Below are positions 16,424-26,450 of a stretch of DNA of 53,561 bases, piece by piece. The DNA is taken from positions 3,100-56,660 of the forward strand of contig NZ_KB893750.1 in assembly GCF_000374165.1 (NCBI RefSeq). The letters are read 5' to 3'. Source of the DNA: Parafrankia elaeagni. Lineage in GTDB: Bacteria > Actinomycetota > Actinomycetes > Frankiales > Frankiaceae. The position numbers were made by a program, and so were the translations under genes. Within the stretch, counting starts at the first letter, position 1; each line of letters starts with the position of its first letter. The notes beneath the pieces are model-generated. The model had not been told where the DNA came from and did not search any database. It saw only the letters and a list, made by a program, of their open reading frames with translations.

Positions 16424-17641
16424 TCAGGGGACGAGGCGATAGAAGCGGAAGAAGTCGTGCTCGACTGGCAGTGTCGAGGTGGCGCTGAACCCGGCCAGTT
16501 CGGCGTACCCGGCCAGGGTCGACGGGCGCATCACCGTGCCGGTTCCGACCGACGGCTGCCGGGACATGCCGTCCGGCAGGCATCCGGTCAGCGAGTAGCC
16601 GTAGAGCAGCCGCTCCAGCTCGCTGCCGGGCGCCTGGAAGGTCTCGGCGCACCGCTCGTCCATGACGATCACGCTGCCGCCTTCGGTGAGCAGGCGGCGG
16701 GCCGCGTCGAGCACCGCGACCGGGTCCGGCATGTCGTGGACGCACTCGAAGGCGAAGACGAGGTCGTAGCTGCCAGCGCCGTCGCCGTCCGCGAGGTCGG
16801 CGGCGTCGATGTCGGAGAAGGTCACCCGGTCAGCCACCCCGAAGCTGGCGGCGTTGCGCTCGGCGAGACGGATCGCGACGGTGTCCGGGTCGAACCCGTC
16901 CACCGTCACGCCCGGGTAGCCGCGGGCGATGGCGACAGCGGACCAGCCCGCGCCGCAGCCGATGTCCGCGACCCTGGCCCCGGCGGTCAGCACGGCGTGC
17001 ACCTCGGGGGCTCCTGGCAGCAGCTCCTGGCACAGTGCGGAGAGGAACATCGGGCGGTTCATCGCGGCCTGGGCCTCCCGGGCATCCGCGCCGAAGTGCT
17101 CCCAGCTGACTCCGCCGCCGGTCCGGTAGGCCGTGACGATCTCGCCGAGCTGCCGGCCCGCGCCGGCGACGAACCGCGCGAGCGGTGCCAGGTAGTTCAG
17201 GCTGTCGACGTCGGTGAGCACCTCCGCGTGGCCGCTGGGCAGCAGGTAGCGGCGGGACAGCGCGCCCGCGCCGCCGGTGCCGGTGCCCGAGTCCGAGTCC
17301 GAGTCACCGGCCTGGTCGGTTGCCGGCGCCTGCACCGTGAGGTATCCGCAGACGGCCTGGTGCTCGAGCCACTCGCGGGCGTACCGCTCCGAGCTGCCGG
17401 TCGCCGCCGCCAGCTCGGTGGAGGTGAGCGGTCCGCCGGCGGCGAGGGCGGTGTAGTAGCCGAGCCTGTCGCCCAGGTAGAGCGCCTGGACCTCCTGCGC
17501 TCCGAGCACGGCGTCGAAGACCCGCTGTGCGAAGTCCGCAACTGTCATGCCGGCCCCGGCCCCGGCCCCGGTCTCGGTGTCGGTGTCGGTGTCGGTGGCC
17601 GTGGCGGGGCTGCCCGCCGCCGGGTCGGTGCTGACTGTCAT
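16424..17641 (-). CDS. SAM-dependent methyltransferase with N-terminal winged-helix-like domain
   Basis: 405 residues. An N-terminal region (about 35-160) resembles the winged-helix dimer domain of O-methyltransferases and Rv2258c-like proteins (LTSTELAAATGSSERYAREWLEH). A class I Rossmann methyltransferase follows, with the SAM motif VADIGCGAGWSAVAIARG and the acidic second-strand residue in VDGFDPD; FECVHDMPDP marks motif IV. The substrate is unknown. ATG at 17641; a TTG six bases earlier (17647) lies closer to GAGGGAG and is an alternative. It is divergent from the AfsR-like regulator, which may control it. Confidence 0.85.
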   Translation of the reverse strand: MTVSTDPAAGSPATATDTDTDTETGAGAGAGMTVADFAQRVFDAVLGAQEVQALYLGDRLGYYTALAAGGPLTSTELAAATGSSERYAREWLEHQAVCGYLTVQAPATDQAGDSDSDSGTGTGGAGALSRRYLLPSGHAEVLTDVDSLNYLAPLARFVAGAGRQLGEIVTAYRTGGGVSWEHFGADAREAQAAMNRPMFLSALCQELLPGAPEVHAVLTAGARVADIGCGAGWSAVAIARGYPGVTVDGFDPDTVAIRLAERNAASFGVADRVTFSDIDAADLADGDGAGSYDLVFAFECVHDMPDPVAVLDAARRLLTEGGSVIVMDERCAETFQAPGSELERLLYGYSLTGCLPDGMSRQPSVGTGTVMRPSTLAGYAELAGFSATSTLPVEHDFFRFYRLVP

Positions 17642-17699
17642 GGTCAATCGTCTCCCTCGGTCCGCGAGATCCGCCGATGTCGCTGAGCGCCACCTGCGT

Positions 17700-17727
17700 G
17701 CTCTCGTCCTGTCGCTCTCGTCCTGTC
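17700..17727. repeat. 14-bp direct repeat in the methyltransferase/AfsR intergenic region
   Basis: GCTCTCGTCCTGTC at 17700-17713 and again at 17714-17727, in the 258-bp gap between divergent genes. SARP-type regulators bind direct repeats, but usually heptamers 11 or 22 bp apart, so the link is speculative. Confidence 0.6.
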
Positions 17728-17899
17728 AACCAGGGTGCGGACGGAGGTTGCAGCAGCGCTGCGGTCGGCTTGCATGCTCGATGCCTTCCCGGTTGCGCGG
17801 GGATCGCGCGCCGGCGGTGCGGGGAGCGGCGGTATGGCGCGCATCGCGCCTGGGCATGTGTGTCCGGCGTGTGACGAGTTGTTGCCGCGTGTGGCTCCT

Positions 17900-20800
17900 A
17901 TGATCGGTTGCGTGCGCGTGCGCCTGCTGGGCCCGGTGGACGTCGTGGACGGCGCCGGGAGAACGATCGTCATCGGCAGCCCGACGCAGCGGCTGCTGCT
18001 TGCCGTCCTGGGCTCCCGCCCGGGGGACGTGGTCCCCCCGTCGCGGCTGGTCGACGCGGTGTGGGGGGAGTGCCCGCCACCATCCGCGGATGCGACGCTG
18101 CGTTCGTACATCTCGCGGCTGCGGCGCGTTCTCGGGGACGCGCTGCCGACCCGTCCCGGCGGCTGGTCCTTGCATCTTGCCCCGGAGCAGATCGACATCG
18201 CGGTGTTCGACCGACTGGTCAGGCTCTCCCGCGAGCTGCCTGACGCCGCGGAGCAGCTCGCCGTCCTGGACGATGCCCTCGCACTCTGGCGGGGCCCCGC
18301 CTTCGGCGAGCTGACCGACGACCCGGTGCTGCGACCCGTCGCGGTGCGCCTCGCCGAGGCCCGGGACGCGGCGCGTGAGTCCCGGGCCGCGCTGCTGCTG
18401 CAGGCCGGGTATCCCGCCGACGCGGTGGGCGCCGCGGAGGAGGTGCTCGCCGAACTCCCGTGGCGCGAGTCGGCCTGGGTGACGCTGGTGGAGGCGCTGT
18501 GCCGGGCGGGGCGCGCGGCCGACGCGGCTGCCGCCTACCGCCGGGCGCACGAGGCCCTGGCCGTTGCGGGCCTGGAGCCGGGCCCCGCGCTGCGCGCCGC
18601 GCAGGCCACGGCGCTCGCCGCGGGGAGCGGCCGCGCCCCGGCGTCGCGGGAGGCGGCCCCGGCCCCGGCCGAGTCCCCGGCGTTGCCGCCGCGGGTGCCG
18701 CGGGTGCCGCGGGTGCGGCGGCAACGCCGGCCCGTCACGTCCCTGTGGGGGAGGGCGGCTGATCTGGCCGCGGTGAGCGACCTGCTGGGTTCGGCGCGCC
18801 TCGTCACGCTGTTCGGGCCGGGCGGGGTCGGTAAGACCCGGCTGGCGCTGCATCTCGCCGACGGCCTCGCCGAGCGGTTCGCGCACGGCGTCCACCTGAT
18901 CGAGCTGGCGACCGTCAGTGATCCGGGCGCCGTCGCCGCCGTGGTCGCCGACGGGTTCGGGGGACGCGGGACGGATGGCGACGTCGCCGCCGCGCTCGAG
19001 GCCGTCGCGGACCTCGACGCGCTGGTGATCCTGGACAACTGTGAGCACGTCGTCGCCGAGGCGGCGGCCGTCGCGGCCGCGCTGGTCGAGGGCGGCAGCG
19101 GTGTGCGGGTCCTGGCCACGAGCCGTGAGCTGCTCGGCGTCGACGGCGAGCACTGCTGGCCGGTGCGCCCGCTGCGGGTCGACGGGCCCGAGGCACCCGC
19201 GCTCGCCCTGTTCTGGGACCGCGTCAACGCGGCCCGGCCCGCAGCGGCCCGGCCCGCGCCAGTGCGGCCGGCAGCGGGGCTGGCGGCAACGGCGCGGGAG
19301 GCAACGGCGTGGGAGGCGGACCGGGCGGCGGCCGAGCGCATCGTCCGTCGGTTGGACGGCCTGCCGCTCGGCATCGAGATGGCGGCGGCGCGCAGCGCCG
19401 CGATGTCGCTGCCCGACCTCGCTGATCGTCTCGACAGCCATCTCGGCCTGCTCCGGGACAGTCGCCGTGGCGGCGCGGCTCGGCACCGCACCCTCACCGA
19501 CGTCGTGGGCTGGTCGGCCTCGATGCTGGACCAGCCGCACCGGGCAATGCTGCGGACGATGGGCGTGTTCGCCGGCCCGGTTGTCGCCACGGACGTCGCC
19601 AGGCTCGCCGGGCTGAGCGAGACCGCGGCCCTGGACCTGCTCGACGCGCTGGTCGCGCGCTCGCTGGTGGCCGCGGATCCGTCCACCAGCCCGACCCGCT
19701 ACTCGTTACTGGACATCATCCGCGACTATGCGCGGCGCCAGCTCGGAGGGGCGGACGACGAGCTGTTCACGGCGCATGCGCGGCACATCCTCGCCGAGCT
19801 GCGCGCTGCCGACCTGCTCCTGCGGACGCCGTCCGAGGCCGAGGGCCACCAACGGATGGTCGCCCTGCTCGCCGAGGCCCGGGCGGCCCAGAGCTGGGCG
19901 CTGGCGAACGACCCGCCGCTGGCGATCGACATCGCGGCAGCCCTGCACGTGTTCGCGATGTCGCGGCTGCGGATCGAGCCGCTGGCCGCCGCCGTCGAGC
20001 TGGTCCGGGCATTCGGGCTGCACCCGCCGACCGGCGCCCAGGTGCACAGCCTGGCGGGCCTGGTCGCCGATCTGACGGCGGGCCTGGCCCCCGGGGTCGC
20101 CGCCGGTGCGCTGTCGACCGTGCTGGCGACCGCCGCGGCCTGGTACGTCAGCGCCGGCGATCTGGAGACAGCCGAGGCGTGCGCCCAGCGCGGCCGGCTG
20201 ATCGCAGGCGACGCCCCGGAACGCCGGTTCGCCCTCGAACTGCTCAGCGACATCGCCTCGTACCGGGGCCGGATCGGTGAGGCGGTGGACCACGGCTGGG
20301 AGCTGGTAGCGGCCTCCCGGTCCTGCGGCGACCGTCACACCGAGGTCGCCGGACTGCTCAACATCATGATCGCCCACGCGTACGCCGGGAACGCCGAGGC
20401 CGGACGTGCCGTGAGCACCCAGTCTCCGGAGGGACCGCTGGCCCCGTCCGACCTCGGCTGGCTGGCCTACGGCGAGGCCGAGCTCATCCTCGACCGCGAC
20501 CCGGCCCGCTGCCTGGGGCTGCTGGACCGTGCGATCGCCCTGGCCGACGGGGCCGGCAACGCCTTCCTGGGCGGGGTCGCCCGGGTCTCGGCGGTGTCCG
20601 TCCGGGCGCGCTGCGCGGATCCGGTCGAGGCGGTCGAGGCGTTCGCGCAGGTGCTGCGGGACTGGCGCGAACAGCACGCCCTCACCCACCTGTTGACCAC
20701 GTTGCGTAACCTCGTTGTGCTCTTCCAGCGCCTGGACCGGCCGCGGTCGGCGGCCTGGCTGCTCGGCGCCGTGACGGCACGGGCAAGCAAGCCCAGCTTC

Positions 20801-21001
20801 GGTGCGGAGGCTGCGATGCTGTCGGCCGTGAGCGGCTGGGTCGACGAGGTTCTCGGATCCGAGGCCGCCGCGCGGGAGCGGGCACGTGGGACGGGCCTGA
20901 GCCCGGACGCGGCCGCGGCGATGGCCCTGGACGACCTCGCGCAGGTCGCCGGCGCCTCGCGACCGGCCGGTTCGGGCCGCCCGGAGAGCCGCTCAGTGTG
21001 A
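17900..21001 (+). CDS. AfsR/SARP-type transcriptional regulator with BTAD and NB-ARC domains
   Basis: 1033 residues. Order: OmpR-like DNA-binding domain (about 1-95, from VRVRLLGPVDVVDG), BTAD helical domain (about 100-245, AFGELTDDPVLRPVAVRLAE onward), an Ala/Pro linker, then an NTPase of the NB-ARC/STAND type with Walker A GPGGVGKT near residue 306 and Walker B LVILDNCEH, and a long helical, TPR-like C-terminus. Such proteins sense a ligand or phosphorylation and switch on secondary metabolism genes. ATG at 17900 is chosen because the conserved domain starts four residues later; an upstream GTG would add 55 residues. Its stop overlaps the convergent gene by nine bases. Confidence 0.9.
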   Translation: MIGCVRVRLLGPVDVVDGAGRTIVIGSPTQRLLLAVLGSRPGDVVPPSRLVDAVWGECPPPSADATLRSYISRLRRVLGDALPTRPGGWSLHLAPEQIDIAVFDRLVRLSRELPDAAEQLAVLDDALALWRGPAFGELTDDPVLRPVAVRLAEARDAARESRAALLLQAGYPADAVGAAEEVLAELPWRESAWVTLVEALCRAGRAADAAAAYRRAHEALAVAGLEPGPALRAAQATALAAGSGRAPASREAAPAPAESPALPPRVPRVPRVRRQRRPVTSLWGRAADLAAVSDLLGSARLVTLFGPGGVGKTRLALHLADGLAERFAHGVHLIELATVSDPGAVAAVVADGFGGRGTDGDVAAALEAVADLDALVILDNCEHVVAEAAAVAAALVEGGSGVRVLATSRELLGVDGEHCWPVRPLRVDGPEAPALALFWDRVNAARPAAARPAPVRPAAGLAATAREATAWEADRAAAERIVRRLDGLPLGIEMAAARSAAMSLPDLADRLDSHLGLLRDSRRGGAARHRTLTDVVGWSASMLDQPHRAMLRTMGVFAGPVVATDVARLAGLSETAALDLLDALVARSLVAADPSTSPTRYSLLDIIRDYARRQLGGADDELFTAHARHILAELRAADLLLRTPSEAEGHQRMVALLAEARAAQSWALANDPPLAIDIAAALHVFAMSRLRIEPLAAAVELVRAFGLHPPTGAQVHSLAGLVADLTAGLAPGVAAGALSTVLATAAAWYVSAGDLETAEACAQRGRLIAGDAPERRFALELLSDIASYRGRIGEAVDHGWELVAASRSCGDRHTEVAGLLNIMIAHAYAGNAEAGRAVSTQSPEGPLAPSDLGWLAYGEAELILDRDPARCLGLLDRAIALADGAGNAFLGGVARVSAVSVRARCADPVEAVEAFAQVLRDWREQHALTHLLTTLRNLVVLFQRLDRPRSAAWLLGAVTARASKPSFGAEAAMLSAVSGWVDEVLGSEAAARERARGTGLSPDAAAAMALDDLAQVAGASRPAGSGRPESRSV

Positions 21002-21445
21002 GCGCGCGGCCAGCAGACGCAGGGTGAGCGCGCCCGCGACCGTGAGCGCCGCCGCGGTCGCGACCTCCCGTGGCAGGCGGTGCCGGGCCTCGTTCTGGAT
21101 CGCCTCGTGGAACCGGTCGAAGCGGGCCGGCCAGGGACTCGACCCGACGAAGTAGCGGCCGACCTTGTCGGTGTCCGGCAGGCAGGCGCCGACCATCCCG
21201 GCGAAAACGCCTACCCGGCGGTCAGCCGGGGCCACCGCGGTGAGCAGCGCCATCTCCGCGAGGCCGGCGACGCCGTCCCTGCGGGCGATCGGCAGCCATT
21301 CGGGTTCGGTGCCGGGCCCGGTGCCCCAGTGCGGCATCGCGTCCATGACGAGGTGGGAGAGGAAGCCGAGAGCCAGCGCCGGTCCCGGTTTCCGCGCGGC
21401 CATGCCGACAAACGCCCCGGCGCCGACATGGGAACTGATGATCAT
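20993..21445 (-). CDS. Small membrane-associated putative hydrolase-like protein
   Basis: 150 residues. The N-terminus MIISSHVGAGAFVGMAARKPGPALALGFLSHLVMDAMPHW contains SHLVMDAMPHW, which resembles the H..D..PH metal-ligand pattern of the YdjM-like membrane-bound hydrolases; a hydrophobic helix lies at the C-terminus. No precise function can be given. ATG at 21445 follows AGGAG by nine bases. The 3' end overlaps the end of the AfsR-like gene on the other strand. Confidence 0.6.
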   Translation of the reverse strand: MIISSHVGAGAFVGMAARKPGPALALGFLSHLVMDAMPHWGTGPGTEPEWLPIARRDGVAGLAEMALLTAVAPADRRVGVFAGMVGACLPDTDKVGRYFVGSSPWPARFDRFHEAIQNEARHRLPREVATAAALTVAGALTLRLLAARSH

Positions 21446-21964
21446 GAAGGACGGCTCCTGCTCAGGTGATCGAGATCGGTCCTGGCCTGGACCACCAGGC
21501 ATGGTTCCACCCTGTCCCTCGGCCGGGAGTCAGCCGCACCGGGGTGCGCCCACCCGTTCGGGAGGTGGTCGTCGCCGATGTCCGTTCGTGGCTGGATGTC
21601 GATCCGTTGTGCCCTGGCCGGACCTCGGCCGGGGAATGTGTGCCCATAGGACTCCGGACAGTCGGCGCACCACGTAGCATCTGTATGCATAGCGCAGTGG
21701 CGCAGTGCCGGAGGCCGAACCTGCGGACGGCGCCGGCTCGCCTCCGTCGACGGGGTGTGACACATCGACCTGAATAAGCTGACTACCTGGGCGGATACCG
21801 GGCCCTGGGGGTTGGAAGGTGAAGCGTGACAGCCGTCCCTCGCGGACGCGTGTTCACTGGCACCGGCACGTGCAGCAGCAGGAGTACGTGCACCGGCGTC
21901 TGCACTCCATTCTATGGTCAGGCCTGCGCGGCACTGTCCGCTCGTCCGGTCGTGCCCGGTCGGG
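21446..21964. other. Gene-free divergent intergenic region
   Basis: 519 bp between two divergent genes. Open frames here have low-quality composition and no family resemblance. A slightly AT-rich spot with GTAGCATCTGTATGCATAGC (21674-21693) could hold a promoter. Nothing else was recognised. Confidence 0.4.
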
Positions 21965-22573
21965 ATGGCTAGGCGGGTGTCGAACATGAGGGTGAACGCC
22001 TCGGTGGTCACACCAGCGGATTTCCCGGGCACGCCGGCGGGTGCGATCGTCTCGGTGGCCTGGCGTCTGGAGGGCGCCGGCCCGGTGATCGGCGGCCTGC
22101 TGCCGCGCGGGCATCCCGACGGCGGCACCCTGGGTAAGCGGATCCTGCGCGGCGAGCGGGTCTGGGCCGCTGATCTGCATCCCTGGGACCAGGAGATCTC
22201 CGCCGAGGCCAGCCTCGTCGAGCCAGGCCCCCCCGGCAGCCCGGCGCGGATAGTCGTCCATGGGCCGGGCGGCGACATCGTCGGCTACCTGGACCAGCCG
22301 AGGCTTCCGTCCGGGCGGCTGGCCCGGATCACGACCGGGCTGCGTCGTGACGCGCGGCAGATCCGGATCCGGGCGGGCGGGCGGGTCTGGTGGGTGCGGG
22401 CGACGGACATGTTCGGCGTGCGGGTGATGCGGGACGCCGACACCGTGGTCTACGCGACACGAGGTCTGCACGCCGAGTTCGGCTCGGCAGCCGACCCGCT
22501 GGACGTCAGCATCGTGCTGCTGACGCTCGCGTCCATCCCGAGCTCCGCCTACGCGCCCATCCTGGGCTTCTGA
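21965..22573 (+). CDS. Conserved-looking hypothetical protein
   Basis: 202 residues from ATG 21965; ATG 21986 (MRVNASVVTP) is an equally good start and no ribosome site decides between them. The protein is soluble, rich in beta-strand-like alternation, with GPGGDIVGYLDQPRLPSGRLARITTGLRRDARQIRIR and WWVRATDMFGVRVMRDADTVVYATRG-type stretches (quoted in part). No motif or signal peptide was recognised. Third-position GC is high, as in real genes here. It converges with recR. Confidence 0.6.
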   Translation: MARRVSNMRVNASVVTPADFPGTPAGAIVSVAWRLEGAGPVIGGLLPRGHPDGGTLGKRILRGERVWAADLHPWDQEISAEASLVEPGPPGSPARIVVHGPGGDIVGYLDQPRLPSGRLARITTGLRRDARQIRIRAGGRVWWVRATDMFGVRVMRDADTVVYATRGLHAEFGSAADPLDVSIVLLTLASIPSSAYAPILGF

Positions 22574-22605
22574 CCGCGGGGTCGGCGGGCCCCGCGGTCA
22601 GGCAG

Positions 22606-23205
22606 TCAGGCGCTGACGACCCGGCGGCCCTCGAAGGCGCGACCGAGCGTCACCTCGTCGGCCCACTCGAGGTCGCCGCCCATGGGCAGCCCGCTCGCGA
22701 GCCGGGTGACCGTGAGACCCATCGGCGCGATCTGGCGTGCCAGATAGGACGCCGTGACCTCACCCTCCGTGTTCGGGTCCGTAGCAAGGATGATCTCGGT
22801 GACGACCCCGTCCGCGAGCCGGGCCACCAGCTCGCGGATGTGCAGGTCATCCGGCCCCACGCCACCGATCGGGTTGATCGCTCCGCCGAGCACGTGGTAT
22901 CTGCCGCGGAACTCGCGGGTCCGCTCGATCGCGACGACGTCCTTCGACTCCTCGACGACACAGATGGCCGCCGGATCACGACGCGGATCCGTACAGATCC
23001 GGCACAGCTCGGACTGGGCCACGTTGAAGCAGGTCCGGCAGAACCGGACCTTCTCCTTGAGCTCGTTCAGCGCGTGGACCAGCCGGCGGACGTCGGCCGG
23101 GTCCGCCGCGAGCAGATGGAACGCAATGCGCTGCGCGCTCTTCGGCCCGATGCCGGGAAGCTGGCCCAGCTCGTCGATCACGTCCTGGACGACGCCTTCG
23201 TACAC
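22606..23205 (-). CDS. recR: Recombination mediator RecR
   Basis: 199 residues, the normal RecR length when started at the GTG at 23205 ([18 protein letters not shown]). It has the helix-hairpin-helix ([13 protein letters not shown]), the four-cysteine zinc finger ([16 protein letters not shown]) and the Toprim domain ([14 protein letters not shown]). With RecF/RecO it loads RecA on SSB-coated gaps. It begins 13 bases after ybaB, the usual order dnaX-ybaB-recR. Confidence 0.96.
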   Translation of the reverse strand: MYEGVVQDVIDELGQLPGIGPKSAQRIAFHLLAADPADVRRLVHALNELKEKVRFCRTCFNVAQSELCRICTDPRRDPAAICVVEESKDVVAIERTREFRGRYHVLGGAINPIGGVGPDDLHIRELVARLADGVVTEIILATDPNTEGEVTASYLARQIAPMGLTVTRLASGLPMGGDLEWADEVTLGRAFEGRRVVSA

Positions 23206-23218
23206 GGCGGCGGCTGAC

Positions 23219-23668
23219 TCAGCCGAGCCCGGGAATACCCAGGCCGCCCAGCGTGCCCCCACCGGGCAGGGCACCGGGCGCCGGCGCTCCGGCACCGAGA
23301 CCGCCGCCGAGCCCACCCAGCCCGCCGAGCCCACCCAGCGCGCCGCCGAGGCCGCCGGTGGCTGCGCTCATCTTCTCGGCCGCGAGCCGGTGCGCGTTGG
23401 TGGTGGCGTCCCGCACCGCGGCGAGGACGAGGTCGGCGAGGGTCTCGGTGTCGTCCGGATCCACCGCCGCCGGCTCGATCACGAGATCGACCAGCTCGCC
23501 GCCGCCGTTCACGGTCGCGACGACGAGCTCACCGCCGGCCGAGCCGGTGACACGGGTCTCGGCCAGTTCCTGCTGGGCGTTGAACAGCGCGGCCTGCATC
23601 CGCTGCGCCTGCTCGAGAATGTGCCCCAGGTTGGCCCCGCCCCCGGCGGGGATCTGTGGGTTCGACAT
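23219..23668 (-). CDS. YbaB/EbfC nucleoid-associated protein
   Basis: 149 residues. The central region ([24 protein letters not shown], then [22 protein letters not shown]) is the DNA-binding YbaB fold, which acts as a tweezer-like dimer. A Gly/Leu-rich tail of about 45 residues follows, as in many high-GC actinobacteria. Located between dnaX and recR on the same strand, as nearly everywhere in bacteria. Confidence 0.93.
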   Translation of the reverse strand: MSNPQIPAGGGANLGHILEQAQRMQAALFNAQQELAETRVTGSAGGELVVATVNGGGELVDLVIEPAAVDPDDTETLADLVLAAVRDATTNAHRLAAEKMSAATGGLGGALGGLGGLGGLGGGLGAGAPAPGALPGGGTLGGLGIPGLG

Positions 23669-23731
23669 GACCGTGAGCCTACGTGGCCCCGGATGGAGAT
23701 CCGAGGGCAGCCGATGCCCGGATTCGGCCGG

Positions 23732-26317
23732 TCAGCCCGCCTGCTCGATCACCGTGGCACCGAGGCTCGTGCGGAGCAGGGCCATCGCGGCCTCCTCGCC
23801 GCCTCGGGCGCCACCGAGGTGGGTGGGTGCGTCCTCGTCGTCGAGGGAGACCTCATCCACCACCGGGGTGTCGCCGACGGCGCCGGCCACCGTTGCTCCG
23901 CCCGCCACCCGGTGACCCACGCCGGTCGCCGCGCTCGCCGTCGCGGAGCCAGGCCCGCGGCCAGGTGTGCCCTGCCCGGCCCTGGCGGTCATCACCGCCG
24001 CCCGGGCCGCCGCGGCACCGCCGCCGCCACCGCCACCGCCCGGGCGGACCCCGGCTTCCTGCATCGGCCCTGGCCCGGCTTCCGGCGCCGCGCCCTGCCC
24101 TGGTACCTGGCCCATCCCGGGGCCTGGTGCCGGCGGGCCACCCGCGGTCACCACGGCACCGGCTCTCACGACGGTGCGCGGCCCGGCTGTCTGAACACCA
24201 CCGGTGCCGGGCACGCCTACCGCGGCGGAGGTGTCAGCGACGGTGGGTGTGGGGGGCATCGCCGTGTGCGCCCGCGGCCCGCCTCCGCCCCCGGCCTGGT
24301 CGGTGACAGGCCCGGACCACCCGCTCGCGGAACCGACGCCGTTCGTCGGCCCACCCGGGCCGTCCCCGTTCCCCGGAACGGGGACGGGGACGGGGACGGC
24401 AGGGCTGGATACCGCGCCGTTGTAGGGGCCGCCGGGTGACCCGCCGCCGGGCTGCCCGACCGCCGCCATCTGCGACATGTAGCCAGGGCCCGACCCGTTT
24501 CCGTTTCCGTTCCCGTACTCGACCGGCGCAGGTGCGCCCTGCCCGCCGGGGCCGCCGTGAAAGTCCGGCCCGGAGCTGCGGCCGGGTCCGCCGGCGGCCG
24601 GCCGCCCGGTGCCGCCGGCCCCACCGGGAGGCGGCTGCGGACGCCCTCCCGACGGCCCGGGACCGCCACCGCCGATCGTGATCCGCCACGACCCACCGAA
24701 CCTGTCCGCGATCGCGGCGGCCAGGATCTCGATGTTGTTTCCCTGACCGAACATCTTGGCCATCGCCGGCGCGGAGAACGCGATGACGACCTCGTCGCCG
24801 CGGACCTCGGTGACCGACGCGTAGTCCTTGAGGATCGCGTGGGTGCGGCGGCTGCGCCGGCCGGCGAACGCGAGCACCTCCTCCCACACCGCGGCGAGCC
24901 CCGCTGCGTCGAGACCGCCGACACCCGCCGCGGGCACCGGCCCGCGACCCCGCGGAGCCATGGACGCCACCGGCTGGGAGGGCGGCCCGCCCGCGGCCGG
25001 CAGGGGCGCGGGCGCGGAGGGCTGGCCCTGCGGCACGTAGGCGGCCCGCGCGGGCACCGGCGCCCCGTCGGCAGCGCCAGGGGAGTGGGGGCCGCCTGCG
25101 TACTCCCGGGCGCCGTCGACGCCCGCCGGGCCTGCCGGCGCCGCCGCACCGGCGGGGGCGGGCGCGGGACGACGCTCGAGCCGTTCGAGCCGAACGGCAA
25201 GCGCCGCCGGGTCCGCCGCGGCGCCGGGGAGCAGCGCGCGGGCCAGGATCAGTTCGAGCAGCAGCCGGGGGCTCGCCGTTCCGCGCATCTCGACGAGGCC
25301 GGTGTGCAGGACGTCGGCCGTGCGGGAGAGCTCCACCGGCCCGATGCGGCCCGCCTGGGCGCGCATCCGGTCGACCTGGTCGCTGGAGAACGACTCCAGC
25401 AGACCGCGCTCGGCGGCGTCGGGCACCGCGGCGACCACGATGAGATCACGGAGCCGGTCGAGCAGGTCCGTCGCGAACCGTCGCGGATCATGGCCGGACG
25501 AGACCACCCGGTCGACCACAGTGAACAGTGCGGCGCCGTCGCGCTCGGCCAGGGCGTCCACGGTCTCGTCGAGCAGGATCCCGTCGGTCATGCCCAGCAG
25601 CGCCACCGCGCGCTCGTAGCTGAGACCGCCCTCTCCGGCGCCGGCCAGCAGCTGGTCGAGGACGGACAGCGAATCCCGGACGGAGCCCGCTCCCGCCCGC
25701 ACCACCAGCGGGAGCACCGCCGGGTCGACGACGACACCCTCCTGCTCGCAGATCGACTCCAGGTGATTGCGAAGGACACCGGGAGGCACCAGCCGGAAGG
25801 CGTAGTGATGCGTCCGGGACCGGATGGTGGCGATCACCTTGTCCGGCTCGGTGGTGGCGAAGACGAACTTCAGGTATGGCGGCGGCTCCTCGACCACCTT
25901 CAGCAGCGCGTTGAACGCCGCCGCGGTGACCATGTGCGCCTCGTCGACCACGAAGACCTTGAACCGTGCCGAGGCCGGTGCGAAGAAGGCGCGTTCCCGC
26001 AGGTCACGCGCATCATCGACGAGACCGTGCGAGGCGGCGTCGATCTCGGTGACGTCCATCGACGAACCGGTGCGGATCGAGACGCACTGGTCACACACCC
26101 CGCAGGGCTCCGGCGTCGGGCCCTTCTCACAGTTCAGCGACGCCGCCAGAATCCGGGCCGAGGAGGTCTTCCCGCAGCCTCGGGGGCCGCTGAACAGGTA
26201 GGCGTGGTGCAGCCGCCCGCTCCGCAGCGCGTGCCCGAGTGCGTCGGTGACGTGCTCCTGGCCGACCACCTGGGCGAAGGTGGCGGGCCGGTACCTGTTG
26301 TACAGCGCAGTGCTCAC
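23732..26317 (-). CDS. dnaX: DNA polymerase III gamma/tau subunit
   Basis: 861 residues. Clamp-loader ATPase: STALYNRYRPATFAQVVGQEHV start, Walker A GPRGCGKTSSA (44-54), zinc cysteines in CEKGPTPEPCGVCDQC, Walker B VFVVDEAHMV, then the collar domain (about 240-370). The remaining 490 residues are largely Pro/Gly/Ala-rich with a folded piece near 500-590 that probably binds the polymerase or helicase, like tau. No slippery sequence for a short gamma form was seen. GTG 26317 is chosen because VSTALYNRYRP is the family start; the longer frame would run into the SRP RNA. Confidence 0.95.
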   Translation of the reverse strand: MSTALYNRYRPATFAQVVGQEHVTDALGHALRSGRLHHAYLFSGPRGCGKTSSARILAASLNCEKGPTPEPCGVCDQCVSIRTGSSMDVTEIDAASHGLVDDARDLRERAFFAPASARFKVFVVDEAHMVTAAAFNALLKVVEEPPPYLKFVFATTEPDKVIATIRSRTHHYAFRLVPPGVLRNHLESICEQEGVVVDPAVLPLVVRAGAGSVRDSLSVLDQLLAGAGEGGLSYERAVALLGMTDGILLDETVDALAERDGAALFTVVDRVVSSGHDPRRFATDLLDRLRDLIVVAAVPDAAERGLLESFSSDQVDRMRAQAGRIGPVELSRTADVLHTGLVEMRGTASPRLLLELILARALLPGAAADPAALAVRLERLERRPAPAPAGAAAPAGPAGVDGAREYAGGPHSPGAADGAPVPARAAYVPQGQPSAPAPLPAAGGPPSQPVASMAPRGRGPVPAAGVGGLDAAGLAAVWEEVLAFAGRRSRRTHAILKDYASVTEVRGDEVVIAFSAPAMAKMFGQGNNIEILAAAIADRFGGSWRITIGGGGPGPSGGRPQPPPGGAGGTGRPAAGGPGRSSGPDFHGGPGGQGAPAPVEYGNGNGNGSGPGYMSQMAAVGQPGGGSPGGPYNGAVSSPAVPVPVPVPGNGDGPGGPTNGVGSASGWSGPVTDQAGGGGGPRAHTAMPPTPTVADTSAAVGVPGTGGVQTAGPRTVVRAGAVVTAGGPPAPGPGMGQVPGQGAAPEAGPGPMQEAGVRPGGGGGGGGAAAARAAVMTARAGQGTPGRGPGSATASAATGVGHRVAGGATVAGAVGDTPVVDEVSLDDEDAPTHLGGARGGEEAAMALLRTSLGATVIEQAG

Positions 26318-26356
26318 TCGTCTGCTCCGGATGCTCGCAAGGCTCGCCCGAACGAG

Positions 26357-26450
26357 GAGGACCCCCCGCACACCCGCCAGAGCCCGCTTACCCTTGCTGC
26401 CTTCCGGCCCTGGGGGAGTTCACGAGGGTAGCGCCGCACGAGGGGTCTGC
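26357..26450 (-). ncRNA. ffs: Signal recognition particle RNA (4.5S type)
   Basis: On the minus strand the conserved Ffh-binding hairpin is clear: CCCCCAGGGCCGGAAGG, then CAGCAAGGGTAAGC, with the GGAA tetraloop. The ends pair as GACCCCTCGTGCG (right) with TGTGCGGGGGGTC (left), closing a rod of about 90 nt. The exact ends are estimated. It lies just upstream of dnaX on the same strand, a common bacterial arrangement. Confidence 0.9.

Noticed and set aside
23732-26317. Programmed frameshift making a short gamma form of DnaX
   Set aside because: No A-run slippery sequence with a downstream hairpin was seen; the frame is open to the end.
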